Shown here: positions 1-5,879 of the stretch, piece by piece | Position numbering within the stretch: the first letter of the stretch is position 1 | How the letters are laid out: each line of letters starts with the position of its first letter | Assembly (NCBI GenBank): GCA_003819975.1 | Contig: RPPU01000095.1 | Location: 1 to 10,926, forward strand | From: Desulfobacteraceae bacterium | Lineage (GTDB): Bacteria > Desulfobacterota > DSM-4660 > Desulfatiglandales > HGW-15 | DNA: 10,926 bases | Direction of reading: 5' to 3' | Program-made: the position numbers and the translations under genes | Notes under the pieces: model-generated | Told to the model about the DNA's origin: nothing | What the model saw: only the letters and a program-made list of their open reading frames with translations | Database searches by the model: none

Positions 1-224
1 CGCTCCCGATTGCCGGACTTATGACTCCGGCGCCTTTGGAGGAGCTGTTGAATCAATTGGCGGTCACGGAACAAGCCATTTTTTCTTTGGGATGCAAAGT
101 GGCCCATTCCATCATGCAGTTGGCTTTTTTAGCCTTACCGGTTATTCCGGAATTGAAGTTGACCGATAAAGGGCTTGTCGATGTGATCCGATTCGAAATC
201 GTTCCCCTTTTTGAGAAAGAATAG
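1..224 (+). CDS. ade: Adenine deaminase, C-terminal fragment (5' end outside window)
   Basis: The reading frame is open from the first complete codon (base 3) to the TAA at 222-224 and gives about 73 residues, so only the end of the gene is here. Adenine deaminase hydrolyses adenine to hypoxanthine and ammonia in purine salvage; the metal-binding amidohydrolase core would lie upstream. Recognition rests on the characteristic tail of the family: LPIAGLM near the start, then MQLAFLALPVIPELKLTDKG, then a short F-E-x-V-x-LF end. The block around LALPVIPELKLTDKG is strongly conserved in AdeC-type enzymes. An ATG at 21 is internal to this conserved block and is not a start. The stop lies 4 nt before the preferred nadK start, so the two genes are probably co-transcribed. 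Confidence 0.9.
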   Translation, partial: LPIAGLMTPAPLEELLNQLAVTEQAIFSLGCKVAHSIMQLAFLALPVIPELKLTDKGLVDVIRFEIVPLFEKE

Positions 225-228
225 CACC

Positions 229-1110
229 ATGTCCAAAACACGATCCGTAGGAATTATCTCTAAACCGCATCCGCTGGCCGATAAAGCGTCCAAGCAATTG
301 GCCCAATGGTTTGAAAAACGCGGAATCCCGGTATATGGCGAACGTGTACGCCTTTCCGAACAGAACAATAAAGACGATCTGAATACGATCCCCAAAAACG
401 TGGACTGGGTTATTGTTTTGGGCGGCGACGGCACTCTTTTGGGCGCGGCCCGTAAAATCGGCAAATGGGGCGTTCCGATTTTAGGTGTCAACCTGGGTGG
501 GCTGGGTTTTTTAACCGAGATTCCTTTTAAAAAATTATATCCGGTTATGGAGATGCTGCTGAAAGGGGAATTGGAAATCGAGAGTCGGTTGATGCTGGAA
601 GCCAAAGTCCTGCGTTCTGAAAAAATTCTCTCGCGGTTTCAGGTTTTAAATGACGTAGTGATAAATAAAGGAACCCTTTCCCGTATTATCGATTTGAACG
701 TATCGATTAGCGAACAATTCCTGACTACTTATCGGGCCGACGGATTGATCATTTCAACTCCAACCGGTTCCACGGCCTATAATTTGGCGGCCGGCGGGCC
801 CATTCTTTACCCAACCGTGGATAATATCATCCTGACCCCCATTTGTCCGTTCACGTTAACCAACCGCCCCCTGATTTTGCCCGATCACGACAAACTGAGC
901 ATTACCATGGGCAAGGAAAGCGAGGGTAGGGTGAGCTTGACCTTTGACGGGCAAGTCGGAATCGATTTTTATTACGGCGATAAAGTCGTTATCTCCAAAT
1001 CAAAGAAGAAAATCAGACTGGTCAAATCGCCTTATCAAAGTTATTTCGAGATCTTAAGGGAAAAATTGATGTGGGGAGGGGCGACGTATCCGAACCATGG
1101 AAACCGTTAG
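229..1110 (+). CDS. nadK: NAD kinase
   Basis: Phosphorylates NAD+ to NADP+ in the cytoplasm, using ATP or polyphosphate. From ATG 229 the protein has 293 residues, usual for the family. Visible motifs are LGGDGTLLG (GGDGT at residues 65-69, the phosphate-binding loop with the key Asp), LNDVVINKG (the NE/D-type motif that contacts the nicotinamide ribose) and TPTGSTAYNLAAGGP (the second conserved loop), followed by a C-terminal beta-sandwich ending in SFDGQ-like TFDGQ. An in-frame TTG at 211 would add six residues, but it lies inside the end of the adenine deaminase gene; ATG 229 sits 4 nt past that stop with a GAGAAAGA-like ribosome site upstream, so I prefer it. The 3' end overlaps the next gene by 14 nt, which suggests translational coupling. 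Confidence 0.96.
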   Translation: MSKTRSVGIISKPHPLADKASKQLAQWFEKRGIPVYGERVRLSEQNNKDDLNTIPKNVDWVIVLGGDGTLLGAARKIGKWGVPILGVNLGGLGFLTEIPFKKLYPVMEMLLKGELEIESRLMLEAKVLRSEKILSRFQVLNDVVINKGTLSRIIDLNVSISEQFLTTYRADGLIISTPTGSTAYNLAAGGPILYPTVDNIILTPICPFTLTNRPLILPDHDKLSITMGKESEGRVSLTFDGQVGIDFYYGDKVVISKSKKKIRLVKSPYQSYFEILREKLMWGGATYPNHGNR

Positions 1111-1321
1111 ATGGACTCTTGAAACCGAGCGGCGCCACATCGCCTATCTGCGCCATCTGATCGAATCCTATGACGGGATGGCCGTGGTGCGGACCGTGGA
1201 TCCTCAGCAGGCCGTGATTGAATTGATGATCGCGCCGGGTTGCCGGGATCTGATCATGGATTTACTATCGTATTTACGGAACGAAGAAAATATAAAGATT
1301 CATTTACTCACGCAAGCTTAA
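1097..1321 (+). CDS. DUF4911-like small protein
   Basis: Encodes 74 residues. The pattern of a short beta strand (VRWTLETERRHIAYLRHLIE), a central YDGMAVVRTVDP segment and a C-terminal helix (DLIMDLLSYLRNE) matches what I recall of DUF4911, a ferredoxin-like-fold family of unknown function in Deltaproteobacteria and relatives. It has no cysteine cluster, no transmembrane segment and no catalytic motif I can name; its single cysteine (APGCRD) is near residue 49. The ATG lies 14 nt inside the end of nadK in another frame, so translation is probably coupled. The position between NAD kinase and the tRNA methylthiotransferase suggests co-regulation, but the sequence itself does not show a function. 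Confidence 0.8.
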   Translation: METVRWTLETERRHIAYLRHLIESYDGMAVVRTVDPQQAVIELMIAPGCRDLIMDLLSYLRNEENIKIHLLTQA

Positions 1322-1391
1322 GACCTTTCCGAATTTTCCGCTTAAATCCCGGTAAAGAATAGAGCCGGCAAACAATGGAGGTTTGTACATT

Positions 1392-2714
1392 TTGCTGAAA
1401 CGATTTTATGTGGCCACCATGGGTTGCCAGATGAACGAATATAACTCCGATCATCTCAGCCGCTATTTGATACGCGCCGGCTATCTGCCCGTTGAAACGC
1501 CCGAGTCCGCGGATGTGATCATGATTAACACTTGCTCGGTCCGGGACAAAGCAGAGCAGAAAGCCTATAGTCTCATCGGCCGCATGGCCCGTTTGAAACG
1601 AAAAAAACAGGATCTGATCTTGGGTTTGATGGGATGCGTGGCCCAGCAAGAAGGAGCAAAACTATTCAAACGGTTTTCAGAACTGGACCTGGTCATGGGA
1701 CCAAGGCAAATCCACCGAATCGCCGAATGGATCGAACGCATTGAACATCATCACGAAAAAGTGACGGCTCTCGAGATCGACCTGCAACCTTCACCGGCCG
1801 TCACGGAGCCGGGCTATTTCAACGGCCGCATCAAAGCGTTTGTGACCATTATGGAAGGGTGCAATAATTTTTGCAGTTATTGTATCGTGCCTTATGTCAG
1901 AGGCCGGGAAGCGAGCCGGCCGCATATGGAGATCGTTCAAGAGGTCAAATCGTTGGCTGCGCAAGGCATCCGGGAGGTTTCATTGCTCGGGCAAAACGTC
2001 AATTCCTATCGGGATCTGCAAGGGGTTGGGTTGGATTTTCCCGGATTACTCAAAAAGCTGGAAAAAATCCCCGGTCTCTGGAGGGTTCGTTTCACGACTT
2101 CCCATCCTAAGGATCTTTCCGATGAATTGATTTCCTGCTTTAAGCATGTTAAAAACCTATGCCCGCATATTCATCTGCCGGTACAGGCCGGTTCCAATTC
2201 CATTTTAGACTTGATGAACAGAGGATATACCCGGGAAAAATATTTTGAACTGATTAGTAAATTAAGAGAAGCAAGACCCGACCTGGCTATTACCAGCGAT
2301 ATTATTGTCGGCTTTCCCGGAGAAACCGAACAGGATTTTCATTTGACCATGGATCTGATTAAAAAAATAGAATTTGATAATTTATTCTCATTCCAGTATT
2401 CTGACCGCAAAGGCACCAAGGCTGAAAAAATGGGAGGAAAAATTACCGATACTGAGAAGTCAGCCCGGTTGTCCTTATTGCAAGACTTTCAAAAACAGAT
2501 AACCCTTAAGAAAAACAAGGCCTTGGAAGGCAAACAGGTCGAGATTTTGATCGAAGGGCAAAGCAAAAAAGGCAACCAATTATCCGGACGTGCGCCGGAC
2601 AATAGGCTTATTAATTTTTCACCAAATAACAACGAATTAGGAACGATAGTTAATGTTTTGATTAAGCGTTCCGATATTAACTCACTCTGGGGCGAGATTA
2701 TACGTCAAGAGTGA
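1392..2714 (+). CDS. miaB: tRNA (N6-isopentenyladenosine(37)-C2)-methylthiotransferase MiaB
   Basis: Radical SAM enzyme that adds a methylthio group to i6A37 of tRNAs reading UNN codons, giving ms2i6A. Counting from TTG 1392 there are 440 residues. The N-terminal UPF0004 domain carries the three cysteines of the auxiliary [4Fe-4S] cluster: C12 (MGCQMNE), C48 (NTCSVRDKAEQK) and C82 (GCVAQQ). The radical SAM CxxxCxxC is C157/C161/C164 in EGCNNFCSYCIVPYVRGRE, a MiaB-type signature. The last 65 or so residues form the TRAM RNA-binding domain. Start choice: GGAGG at 1377-1381 is only 1 nt from the in-frame TTG at 1383 but 10 nt from TTG 1392, so 1392 fits better. The gene is 70 nt after the DUF4911-like gene in the same apparent operon. 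Confidence 0.96.
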   Translation: MLKRFYVATMGCQMNEYNSDHLSRYLIRAGYLPVETPESADVIMINTCSVRDKAEQKAYSLIGRMARLKRKKQDLILGLMGCVAQQEGAKLFKRFSELDLVMGPRQIHRIAEWIERIEHHHEKVTALEIDLQPSPAVTEPGYFNGRIKAFVTIMEGCNNFCSYCIVPYVRGREASRPHMEIVQEVKSLAAQGIREVSLLGQNVNSYRDLQGVGLDFPGLLKKLEKIPGLWRVRFTTSHPKDLSDELISCFKHVKNLCPHIHLPVQAGSNSILDLMNRGYTREKYFELISKLREARPDLAITSDIIVGFPGETEQDFHLTMDLIKKIEFDNLFSFQYSDRKGTKAEKMGGKITDTEKSARLSLLQDFQKQITLKKNKALEGKQVEILIEGQSKKGNQLSGRAPDNRLINFSPNNNELGTIVNVLIKRSDINSLWGEIIRQE

Positions 2715-2731
2715 CAGGTCAAGATTAAATT

Positions 2732-3607
2732 ATGGATCTAATCGAAATTGACTATAGTAAAGAATCGATACTGATCGTTGACGATGATGAGTATTTAAGA
2801 AATGCTTTGGAAGAGCTGCTTATTTCTTTGAAATTCCAGGCTTCTTCAGCCGGGTCCGGACCGGAAGCCTTGACGATCCTTAAAGAAGATGAATTCACTT
2901 TTTTACTGACCGATATGCGCATGCCTGAGATGGATGGTTTGGAATTGATCAAAAAGGTCCGGGCCGAATATCATGAGATCAGTATTATTGCTATGACCGC
3001 ATATTCTGAAGGATACCGTTATATCGATGTGATTAATTCCGGCGCCAGTGATTTCATCAATAAACCTTTTGAATTAGGCGAATTGGAAGCTAAAATAAAA
3101 AGGATTATCACGGAACGCAATTTGCGCAAAGAGCTGAGCCGTCTGTCCATTACGGATTCATTAACCGGATTATTTAATCAACGTCATTTTTATAAGCGTC
3201 TCTCTGATGAATTTTTACGATCCAGCCGTCAAAAGGTCAAGTTTGCCTTGATCCTGCTTGATCTGGATAATTTCAAATCTTATAACGATACCCATGGTCA
3301 TTTAGCCGGTGATGAAATATTAAAGTCGGTTGGTCTGATCATTAATCAATCCATCCGGGTTGGGGTTGATTCCGGTTATCGCTATGGCGGCGATGAATTC
3401 GCCATTATTTTGATTGATGCCAATCTGAATATCGCTCATGGTATCGGCAAAAGAATCCAGGAATCCTTGTCAAAAAACCAAAATATTCGAATCAGTATCG
3501 GCTATGCCGAATTTAACGACCATATCACCATGGAAGAAATCATCTCCGAAGCCGATGAACAGCTCTATAAGTCCAAAGGCGAAAGTAAAATCAATCACCA
3601 TTCATAA
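2732..3607 (+). CDS. Response regulator with REC and GGDEF domains (probable diguanylate cyclase)
   Basis: A 291-residue PleD/WspR-like signalling protein expected to make c-di-GMP from two GTP when phosphorylated by a histidine kinase, which is not seen in the window. REC domain about 12-125: acidic pair D17/D18 in LIVDDDE, phosphoacceptor D61 in TDMRMPEMDG, T89 in AMTA and K111 in NKPF are all present. A short helical linker leads to the GGDEF domain about 138-285, with DSLTGLFNQRHF at its start, the metal-binding LLDLDNFK and an intact RYGGDEF (219-223), so it should be catalytically competent. The usual inhibitory RxxD site is not intact: the aligned residues read VGVD, with an Arg one position too early. 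The ATG is 17 nt after miaB with only a weak AGGT ribosome site; it is probably the last gene of the operon. Confidence 0.94.
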   Translation: MDLIEIDYSKESILIVDDDEYLRNALEELLISLKFQASSAGSGPEALTILKEDEFTFLLTDMRMPEMDGLELIKKVRAEYHEISIIAMTAYSEGYRYIDVINSGASDFINKPFELGELEAKIKRIITERNLRKELSRLSITDSLTGLFNQRHFYKRLSDEFLRSSRQKVKFALILLDLDNFKSYNDTHGHLAGDEILKSVGLIINQSIRVGVDSGYRYGGDEFAIILIDANLNIAHGIGKRIQESLSKNQNIRISIGYAEFNDHITMEEIISEADEQLYKSKGESKINHHS

Positions 3608-3617
3608 GATGAATTTT

Positions 3618-3635
3618 GACGGGATTAACAGGATT
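3618..3635 (+). repeat. Dispersed repeat, GGGATTAACAGGATT type (copy A)
   Basis: Reads GACGGGATTAACAGGATT, two 9-nt units. Nearly the same 18-mer (17 of 18) occurs in inverse orientation at 5502-5519, and related copies lie at 10209-10226 and 10252-10278. All four copies are intergenic. It starts 10 nt after the stop of the GGDEF gene. Confidence 0.7.
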
Positions 3636-3675
3636 AAGCCCGCGAAGCTCGGGATAAAGAAGATTTCATTTCTTG

Positions 3676-3701
3676 TCCGCCTGTAAGCTTGCAAAGGCGG
3701 A
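3676..3701. repeat. Imperfect palindrome with TCCGCCT/AGGCGGA arms
   Basis: TCCGCCT at 3676-3682 pairs perfectly with AGGCGGA at 3695-3701. The 12-nt centre contains the AAGCTT palindrome, offset by one base. No T-tract follows on either strand, so this is more likely a dispersed palindromic repeat than an intrinsic terminator. Confidence 0.55.
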
Positions 3702-3714
3702 TAACTTTCTTCTT

Positions 3715-3745
3715 GGTAGTCGCAGTCTTTCGCCTGTGCATTACG
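3715..3745 (+). repeat. Degenerate REP-like copy of the element at 5167
   Basis: GGTAGTCGCAGTCTTTCGCC aligns to GGTAGCCGCAGCCTTTAGGC at 5167-5186 with a few substitutions, and the similarity continues into CTGTGCATTACG versus CTGCGTAAATGCG. Several changes break the hairpin arms, as expected for a decaying copy. Confidence 0.5.
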
Positions 3746-3773
3746 TTGCTCAAAAAAGGAAAAAATATTTATT

Positions 3774-3803
3774 AACCGCAGACTTCCGCAGATAACCGCA
3801 GAC
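3774..3803 (+). repeat. Three tandem 10-nt CCGCAGA repeats
   Basis: AACCGCAGAC, TTCCGCAGAT and AACCGCAGAC follow each other without a gap. A degenerate inverse copy (GTCTGCGCAA...GTCTGCGGCA) is at 5429-5456. The 10-nt period is close to one helical turn. Both copies are intergenic. Confidence 0.6.
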
Positions 3804-3815
3804 AAGAAAAAATAT

Positions 3816-3843
3816 TTTTGTTCCGCCGACCGGCGGAACAAAA
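3816..3843. repeat. Perfect 13-bp inverted repeat (TTCCGCCG/CGGCGGAA)
   Basis: TTTTGTTCCGCCG (3816-3828) and CGGCGGAACAAAA (3831-3843) are perfect complements around a 2-nt centre. On the - strand it sits 4 nt after the stop of the weak ORF at 3848-4057 and is followed after a few A residues by a run of six T, so it could act as that ORF's terminator. The immediate A-tract makes this a poor match to the standard form. Confidence 0.55.
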
Positions 3844-3847
3844 GGTT

Positions 3848-4057
3848 TCATCCCTTCAGGATTTCTTTGATTCCATAAAATGCGGGAAAAACAAATCCTG
3901 AAGGGAAGGGCACATGCCAGCGTGAGAGTAGGGTGCCTATCGTCTTGATATTTTCTGCTTCCCGTAGCTTTTCAACAATCTCTTCCATTTCAATTCCATT
4001 GTAAAAAAATGACCAATGTCCGGCTGGATTGTTTGGAGCAGTCAAAAACAAAGTCAA
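3848..4057 (-). CDS. Possible small ORF or gene remnant, unrecognised
   Basis: An open frame of 69 codons from a TTG at 4057, or 47 codons from an internal ATG at about 3989 (MEEIVEKLREAEN...). I do not recognise the product. The central part has normal protein character: an amphipathic EEIVEKLREAENIKTI helix followed by an aromatic- and proline-rich stretch (SRWHVPFPSGFVFPAFYG). Neither start has a convincing ribosome-binding site, and the frame is closed by a TAA 9 codons above the TTG, so it may be the tail of a decayed gene. A perfect 14-bp inverted repeat lies within its last 19 codons and ends against the stop codon. No similar frame occurs elsewhere in the window. The call is weak. Confidence 0.3.
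   Translation of the reverse strand: MTLFLTAPNNPAGHWSFFYNGIEMEEIVEKLREAENIKTIGTLLSRWHVPFPSGFVFPAFYGIKEILKG
3851..3906. repeat. Perfect 14-bp inverted repeat with 28-nt spacer
   Basis: TCCCTTCAGGATTT (3851-3864) and AAATCCTGAAGGGA (3893-3906) are exact reverse complements. The outer edge abuts the stop codon of the small - strand ORF ending at 3848. The arms contain AGGAT/ATCCT, echoing the dispersed GGGATTAACAGGATT family, but the spacing differs. Confidence 0.65.
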
Positions 4058-4151
4058 AGCTGTTTCTTTTTTGGGAGTCGTTTACCGGAGCATTAACTAC
4101 GGTAGATGGAATTTTGTTTGCTAAAATTAAAGTCTTCTAAAGGGGGACAAT

Positions 4152-4265
4152 ATGAAACGTAAAAGAAAAAGTACTAAAAAATGGGGTAAGATCGGAGCTC
4201 CAAGAAGCGCTAAAAGACGAGCCCATTTAAAACGAATTTCATATAAGAGAAGAAGAAAGGATTAG
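4152..4265 (+). CDS. 37-residue highly basic small protein
   Basis: ATG 4152 to TAG 4265 gives 37 residues with 19 Lys/Arg, one Asp (the last residue) and no Glu. The ribosome-binding site AGGGGG at 4141-4146 is 5 nt from the ATG, which is the main reason to believe it is translated. The centre (KKWGKIGAPRSAKRRAHLKR) mixes Trp, Gly-Ala-Pro and basic residues, so it is not simply low-complexity. I cannot name a family. Composition suggests nucleic acid or ribosome binding, like the other tiny basic protein at 5880. It is not an obvious match to bTHX or to bS22. It ends 7 nt from the stop of the convergent membrane-protein gene at 4273. No clear promoter is visible; a TAAAAT at 4122-4127 lacks a matching -35. 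Confidence 0.6.
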   Translation: MKRKRKSTKKWGKIGAPRSAKRRAHLKRISYKRRRKD

Positions 4266-4272
4266 AGTGCAA

Positions 4273-4827
4273 TCACAAACTAATATAAGTATAGCAGTAA
4301 TCAATAAATGAGAATATATATTCCGATAATTCTCTTTTAGTATTTTCCATGTCTTCTAACAAAGGACATGAGCCTGCTATTATTTTTGTTTGACATGAAA
4401 GAATTTTTAAAAAATCGTTACTCAGTTTCTTGTCTTTTAGATAAGCAATTCTAACAGTTAATTGTTTCCCTGTAATAAAAAAAGCATCACTACTGCCAAA
4501 GATAGATTCCACTCTCTTTAATATGCTCCTCTGAAATGTTTTAAGTTCATCATCATCGTGTGTTGATTTTTCTGGAATCAACGATCCTGTTTTTAATTTT
4601 TTAATTTCTGCCAAGTGTCTATCTTGATCAGGACATATTAACTCAAAAACATTTTGTGCTTTAATTAAGTAATTGATAGTCTTATCAATGACATCATATT
4701 TCAAGTCCCAGTTTTTATCTTCTTTTGTATATTTTCTCGTTAGTTTAATGATGAGCCAAGAAGAAAGAAAGGCTATAATTCCACCTACAAGAGCGCCTAT
4801 TATAGCTGCCCAGAGTTCTTTTGACAT
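4273..4827 (-). CDS. Single-pass membrane protein of unknown function
   Basis: Encodes 184 residues I do not recognise. Residues about 6-27 (WAAIIGALVGGIIAFLSSWLII) form one N-terminal membrane helix with a Gly-rich face; the following KLTRKYTK is positively charged, predicting a cytoplasmic C-terminal domain. That domain is mostly helical and charged (DKTINYLIKAQNVFELI, ...LKTFQRSILKRVESIF) with four scattered cysteines and no enzymatic motif I can identify. Expression signals are strong: GGAGGA 6 nt before the ATG and a near-consensus sigma-70 promoter just upstream. The gene is visibly richer in A+T than nadK or miaB and uses many AAA, ATT and TTA codons, consistent with acquisition by transfer. 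Similarly built proteins (one TM plus a helical tail) occur in accessory loci, but no function should be assigned. Confidence 0.75.
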   Translation of the reverse strand: MSKELWAAIIGALVGGIIAFLSSWLIIKLTRKYTKEDKNWDLKYDVIDKTINYLIKAQNVFELICPDQDRHLAEIKKLKTGSLIPEKSTHDDDELKTFQRSILKRVESIFGSSDAFFITGKQLTVRIAYLKDKKLSNDFLKILSCQTKIIAGSCPLLEDMENTKRELSEYIFSFIDYCYTYISL

Positions 4828-4850
4828 GAGTTGTCCTCCATATTATTTGC

Positions 4851-4879
4851 AGTATATTCAATAGGCTGAATTTTGTCAA
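4851..4879 (-). promoter_or_regulatory. Sigma-70-type promoter for the membrane-protein gene
   Basis: On the - strand, TTGACA (4879-4874) is a perfect -35 box, followed by a 17-nt spacer and TATACT (4856-4851), five of six matches to the -10 consensus. The predicted start is near 4844, which leaves a short leader containing GGAGGA (4839-4834) before the ATG at 4827. Confidence 0.75.
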
Positions 4880-4911
4880 CTTAACCAAACCGCCTGAACG
4901 CTTTCAGTCTC

Positions 4912-5111
4912 TTATTTATTTTTAAATTTAAACTGTAACTGCTGATTCTTCAGCCTGATCTGTCTTGCTCTCCAAACTGCATAGCTTTTACCTTCAGACT
5001 TCAGAATGTCATAAAATAGGTCATACCAAAGCCCGGGATCGACAATATCATCCGTATCAATTGTCTTAATCGCTCAAGAACGATTTGTTTTATGATTTTA
5101 GGATTGTGCAT
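4912..5111 (-). pseudogene. Frameshifted small gene, family unrecognised
   Basis: On the - strand, ATG 5111 opens a frame reading MHNPKIIKQIVLERLR that soon degenerates. One frame over, the sequence continues as IDTDDIVDPGLWYDLFYDIL, then KSEGKSYAVWRARQIRLKNQ and a short basic tail to TAA at 4912. Adding one A in the AA run at 5066-5067 joins the two into about 65 residues (…VLERLKTIDTDDIVDPG…), so a single-base deletion is the simplest explanation. The downstream half alone has an in-frame TGA a few codons before its first conserved residues and no start codon of its own. No good ribosome-binding site precedes the ATG. The product has WYDLFYDI and AVWRARQIR segments that look like a folded small protein, but I cannot name the family. 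Confidence 0.55.
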
Positions 5112-5166
5112 TTTTTTACATTATGGCGCATATATGAGTTTAAGATGAATGCCAATAAATGATCCT

Positions 5167-5218
5167 GGTAGCCGCAGCCTTTAGGCTGCGTAAATGCGCT
5201 GGCTAAAGCGTGCGGCTA
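5167..5218 (+). repeat. REP-like palindromic element
   Basis: Contains the perfect hairpin CGCAGCC-TTTA-GGCTGCG (5173-5190), enclosed by wider arms TAGCCGCA (5169-5176) and TGCGGCTA (5211-5218). The GTAGCCGCAGCCTTTAGG type of sequence is a common dispersed intergenic palindrome in several bacterial phyla. A degenerate copy is at 3715-3745. Confidence 0.65.
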
Positions 5219-5299
5219 TTGGTGCAAAAAAATGATCAGCCTAAAAGGACCGTTTTCATAAAGTTTATGCCGAATCCTGGCCCGGGATCAATTAACGAA

Positions 5300-5325
5300 C
5301 GCAGGCTGTGAAGCCTGCGCCTACA
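5300..5325 (+). repeat. REP-like palindrome CGCAGGCT/AGCCTGCG
   Basis: CGCAGGCT (5300-5307), GTGA loop, AGCCTGCG (5312-5319): a perfect 8-bp hairpin followed by CCTACA. It resembles the element at 5167 in core (CGCAGnCT...GCCTGCG) and is probably a related subfamily. There is no T-tract after it. Confidence 0.6.
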
Positions 5326-5428
5326 GGCCATGATTTGGCTTTGAAAACAAGGTTATAGCGGAGGCAGATATGTCCGGTTCGCATCACAAAGGGCCTGCAA
5401 GAGATAGTAAGGATTGGAAGGCTTTTTT

Positions 5429-5456
5429 GTCTGCGCAAATCTGCTGGTCTGCGGCA
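5429..5456 (-). repeat. Degenerate inverse copy of the CCGCAGA repeats
   Basis: GTCTGCGCAA, ATCTGCTG and GTCTGCGGCA in succession are the reverse complement form of the tandem CCGCAGA units at 3774-3803, with a 2-nt loss in the middle unit. Confidence 0.5.
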
Positions 5457-5501
5457 AAGATTCATTTTATATAACCAAAGGAAAAGGCCGGTCTGAAAAA
5501 A

Positions 5502-5519
5502 AATCCCGTTAATCCCGTC
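5502..5519 (-). repeat. Dispersed repeat, GGGATTAAC type (copy B, inverse)
   Basis: AATCCCGTTAATCCCGTC is the reverse complement of GACGGGATTAACGGGATT, 17 of 18 identical to copy A at 3618-3635 and in opposite orientation. The match loosely extends to a GAAATTTA/GAATTTT flank. Confidence 0.7.
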
Positions 5520-5527
5520 TAAATTTC

Positions 5528-5815
5528 TAAAAATAAATTCCTTTAGTTTCATGATTAATTTCCAAAATCTAAAATATAATTCCGCAAGATGATAAGCCTG
5601 ATTGTGGGTTTAAAAATGGGTTTCAAACGTTTTTAATCTGATATAAACAATAATTAAGTATTTGAATTTATGTGGTTTTTTATATTTTTGCCAAAAATAT
5701 ACGATAATTTTAACAATATATGTAACTTCTGATAATATATATTATGTAAACTAAATGATTTATGTAAATCTGCACCTGAATAAAGATTGAATTACCCTCT
5801 TTTTCAATAATTTTA
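5528..5815. other. AT-rich non-coding segment
   Basis: Very A+T-rich sequence with many TATAT and AATAAT runs. I see no open frame with a ribosome-binding site, no tRNA-like fold and no long repeat. It probably serves as the upstream region of the bS22-like gene; runs such as ATATATTATGT could be bound by nucleoid proteins, but that is a guess. Confidence 0.5.
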
Positions 5816-5845
5816 TTGACAGATGAGTTAGTTACGGTGTAGAAA
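5816..5845 (+). promoter_or_regulatory. Candidate sigma-70 promoter for the bS22-like gene
   Basis: A perfect TTGACA at 5816-5821 is followed 18 nt later by TAGAAA (5840-5845), four of six matches to the -10 box. The weak -10 lowers confidence. The predicted start near 5852 would leave a leader of about 28 nt containing the GGAGGA ribosome site. Confidence 0.45.
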
Positions 5846-5858
5846 CACCTAACTTTTT
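5831..5858 (+). terminator. Hairpin plus T-run in front of the bS22-like gene
   Basis: GTTA-c-GGTGT (5831-5840), AGAA loop, ACACC-TAAC (5845-5853) forms a 9-bp stem with one bulged C and is followed by TTTTT (5854-5858). This has the form of a small intrinsic terminator or attenuator, but it overlaps the candidate -10 box, so both calls cannot be fully right. The stem is modest in G+C. Confidence 0.3.
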
Positions 5859-5879
5859 GTGCTGATCGGAGGACCTTGC

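Noticed and set aside
135..605. 156-codon - strand frame opposite nadK
   Set aside because: It is antisense to the conserved GGDGT region of NAD kinase, with no ribosome-binding site and no recognisable domain.
3618..3803. Short regular repeats considered as a CRISPR array
   Set aside because: Units are only 9-10 nt, directly adjacent without unique spacers, and no cas gene is present.
3602..3841. 79-codon - strand frame between the GGDEF gene and the small ORF
   Set aside because: It consists almost entirely of the repeat motifs at 3618-3843, has no ribosome-binding site and no protein-like conservation pattern.
5370..5474. 34-codon + strand frame beginning MSGSHHKGPARD
   Set aside because: It has a fair GGAGG site 5 nt before the ATG, but the second half is made of the CTGCG repeat, so at best it is a remnant. 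Too little evidence to list as a gene.
3618..5519. Island considered as a classical insertion sequence or integron
   Set aside because: No transposase or integrase frame is present, and no target-site duplication is visible next to the repeats.
5292..5552. 86-codon - strand frame
   Set aside because: It runs through three repeat elements (5300, 5429 and 5502) and its composition follows them; there is no ribosome-binding site.
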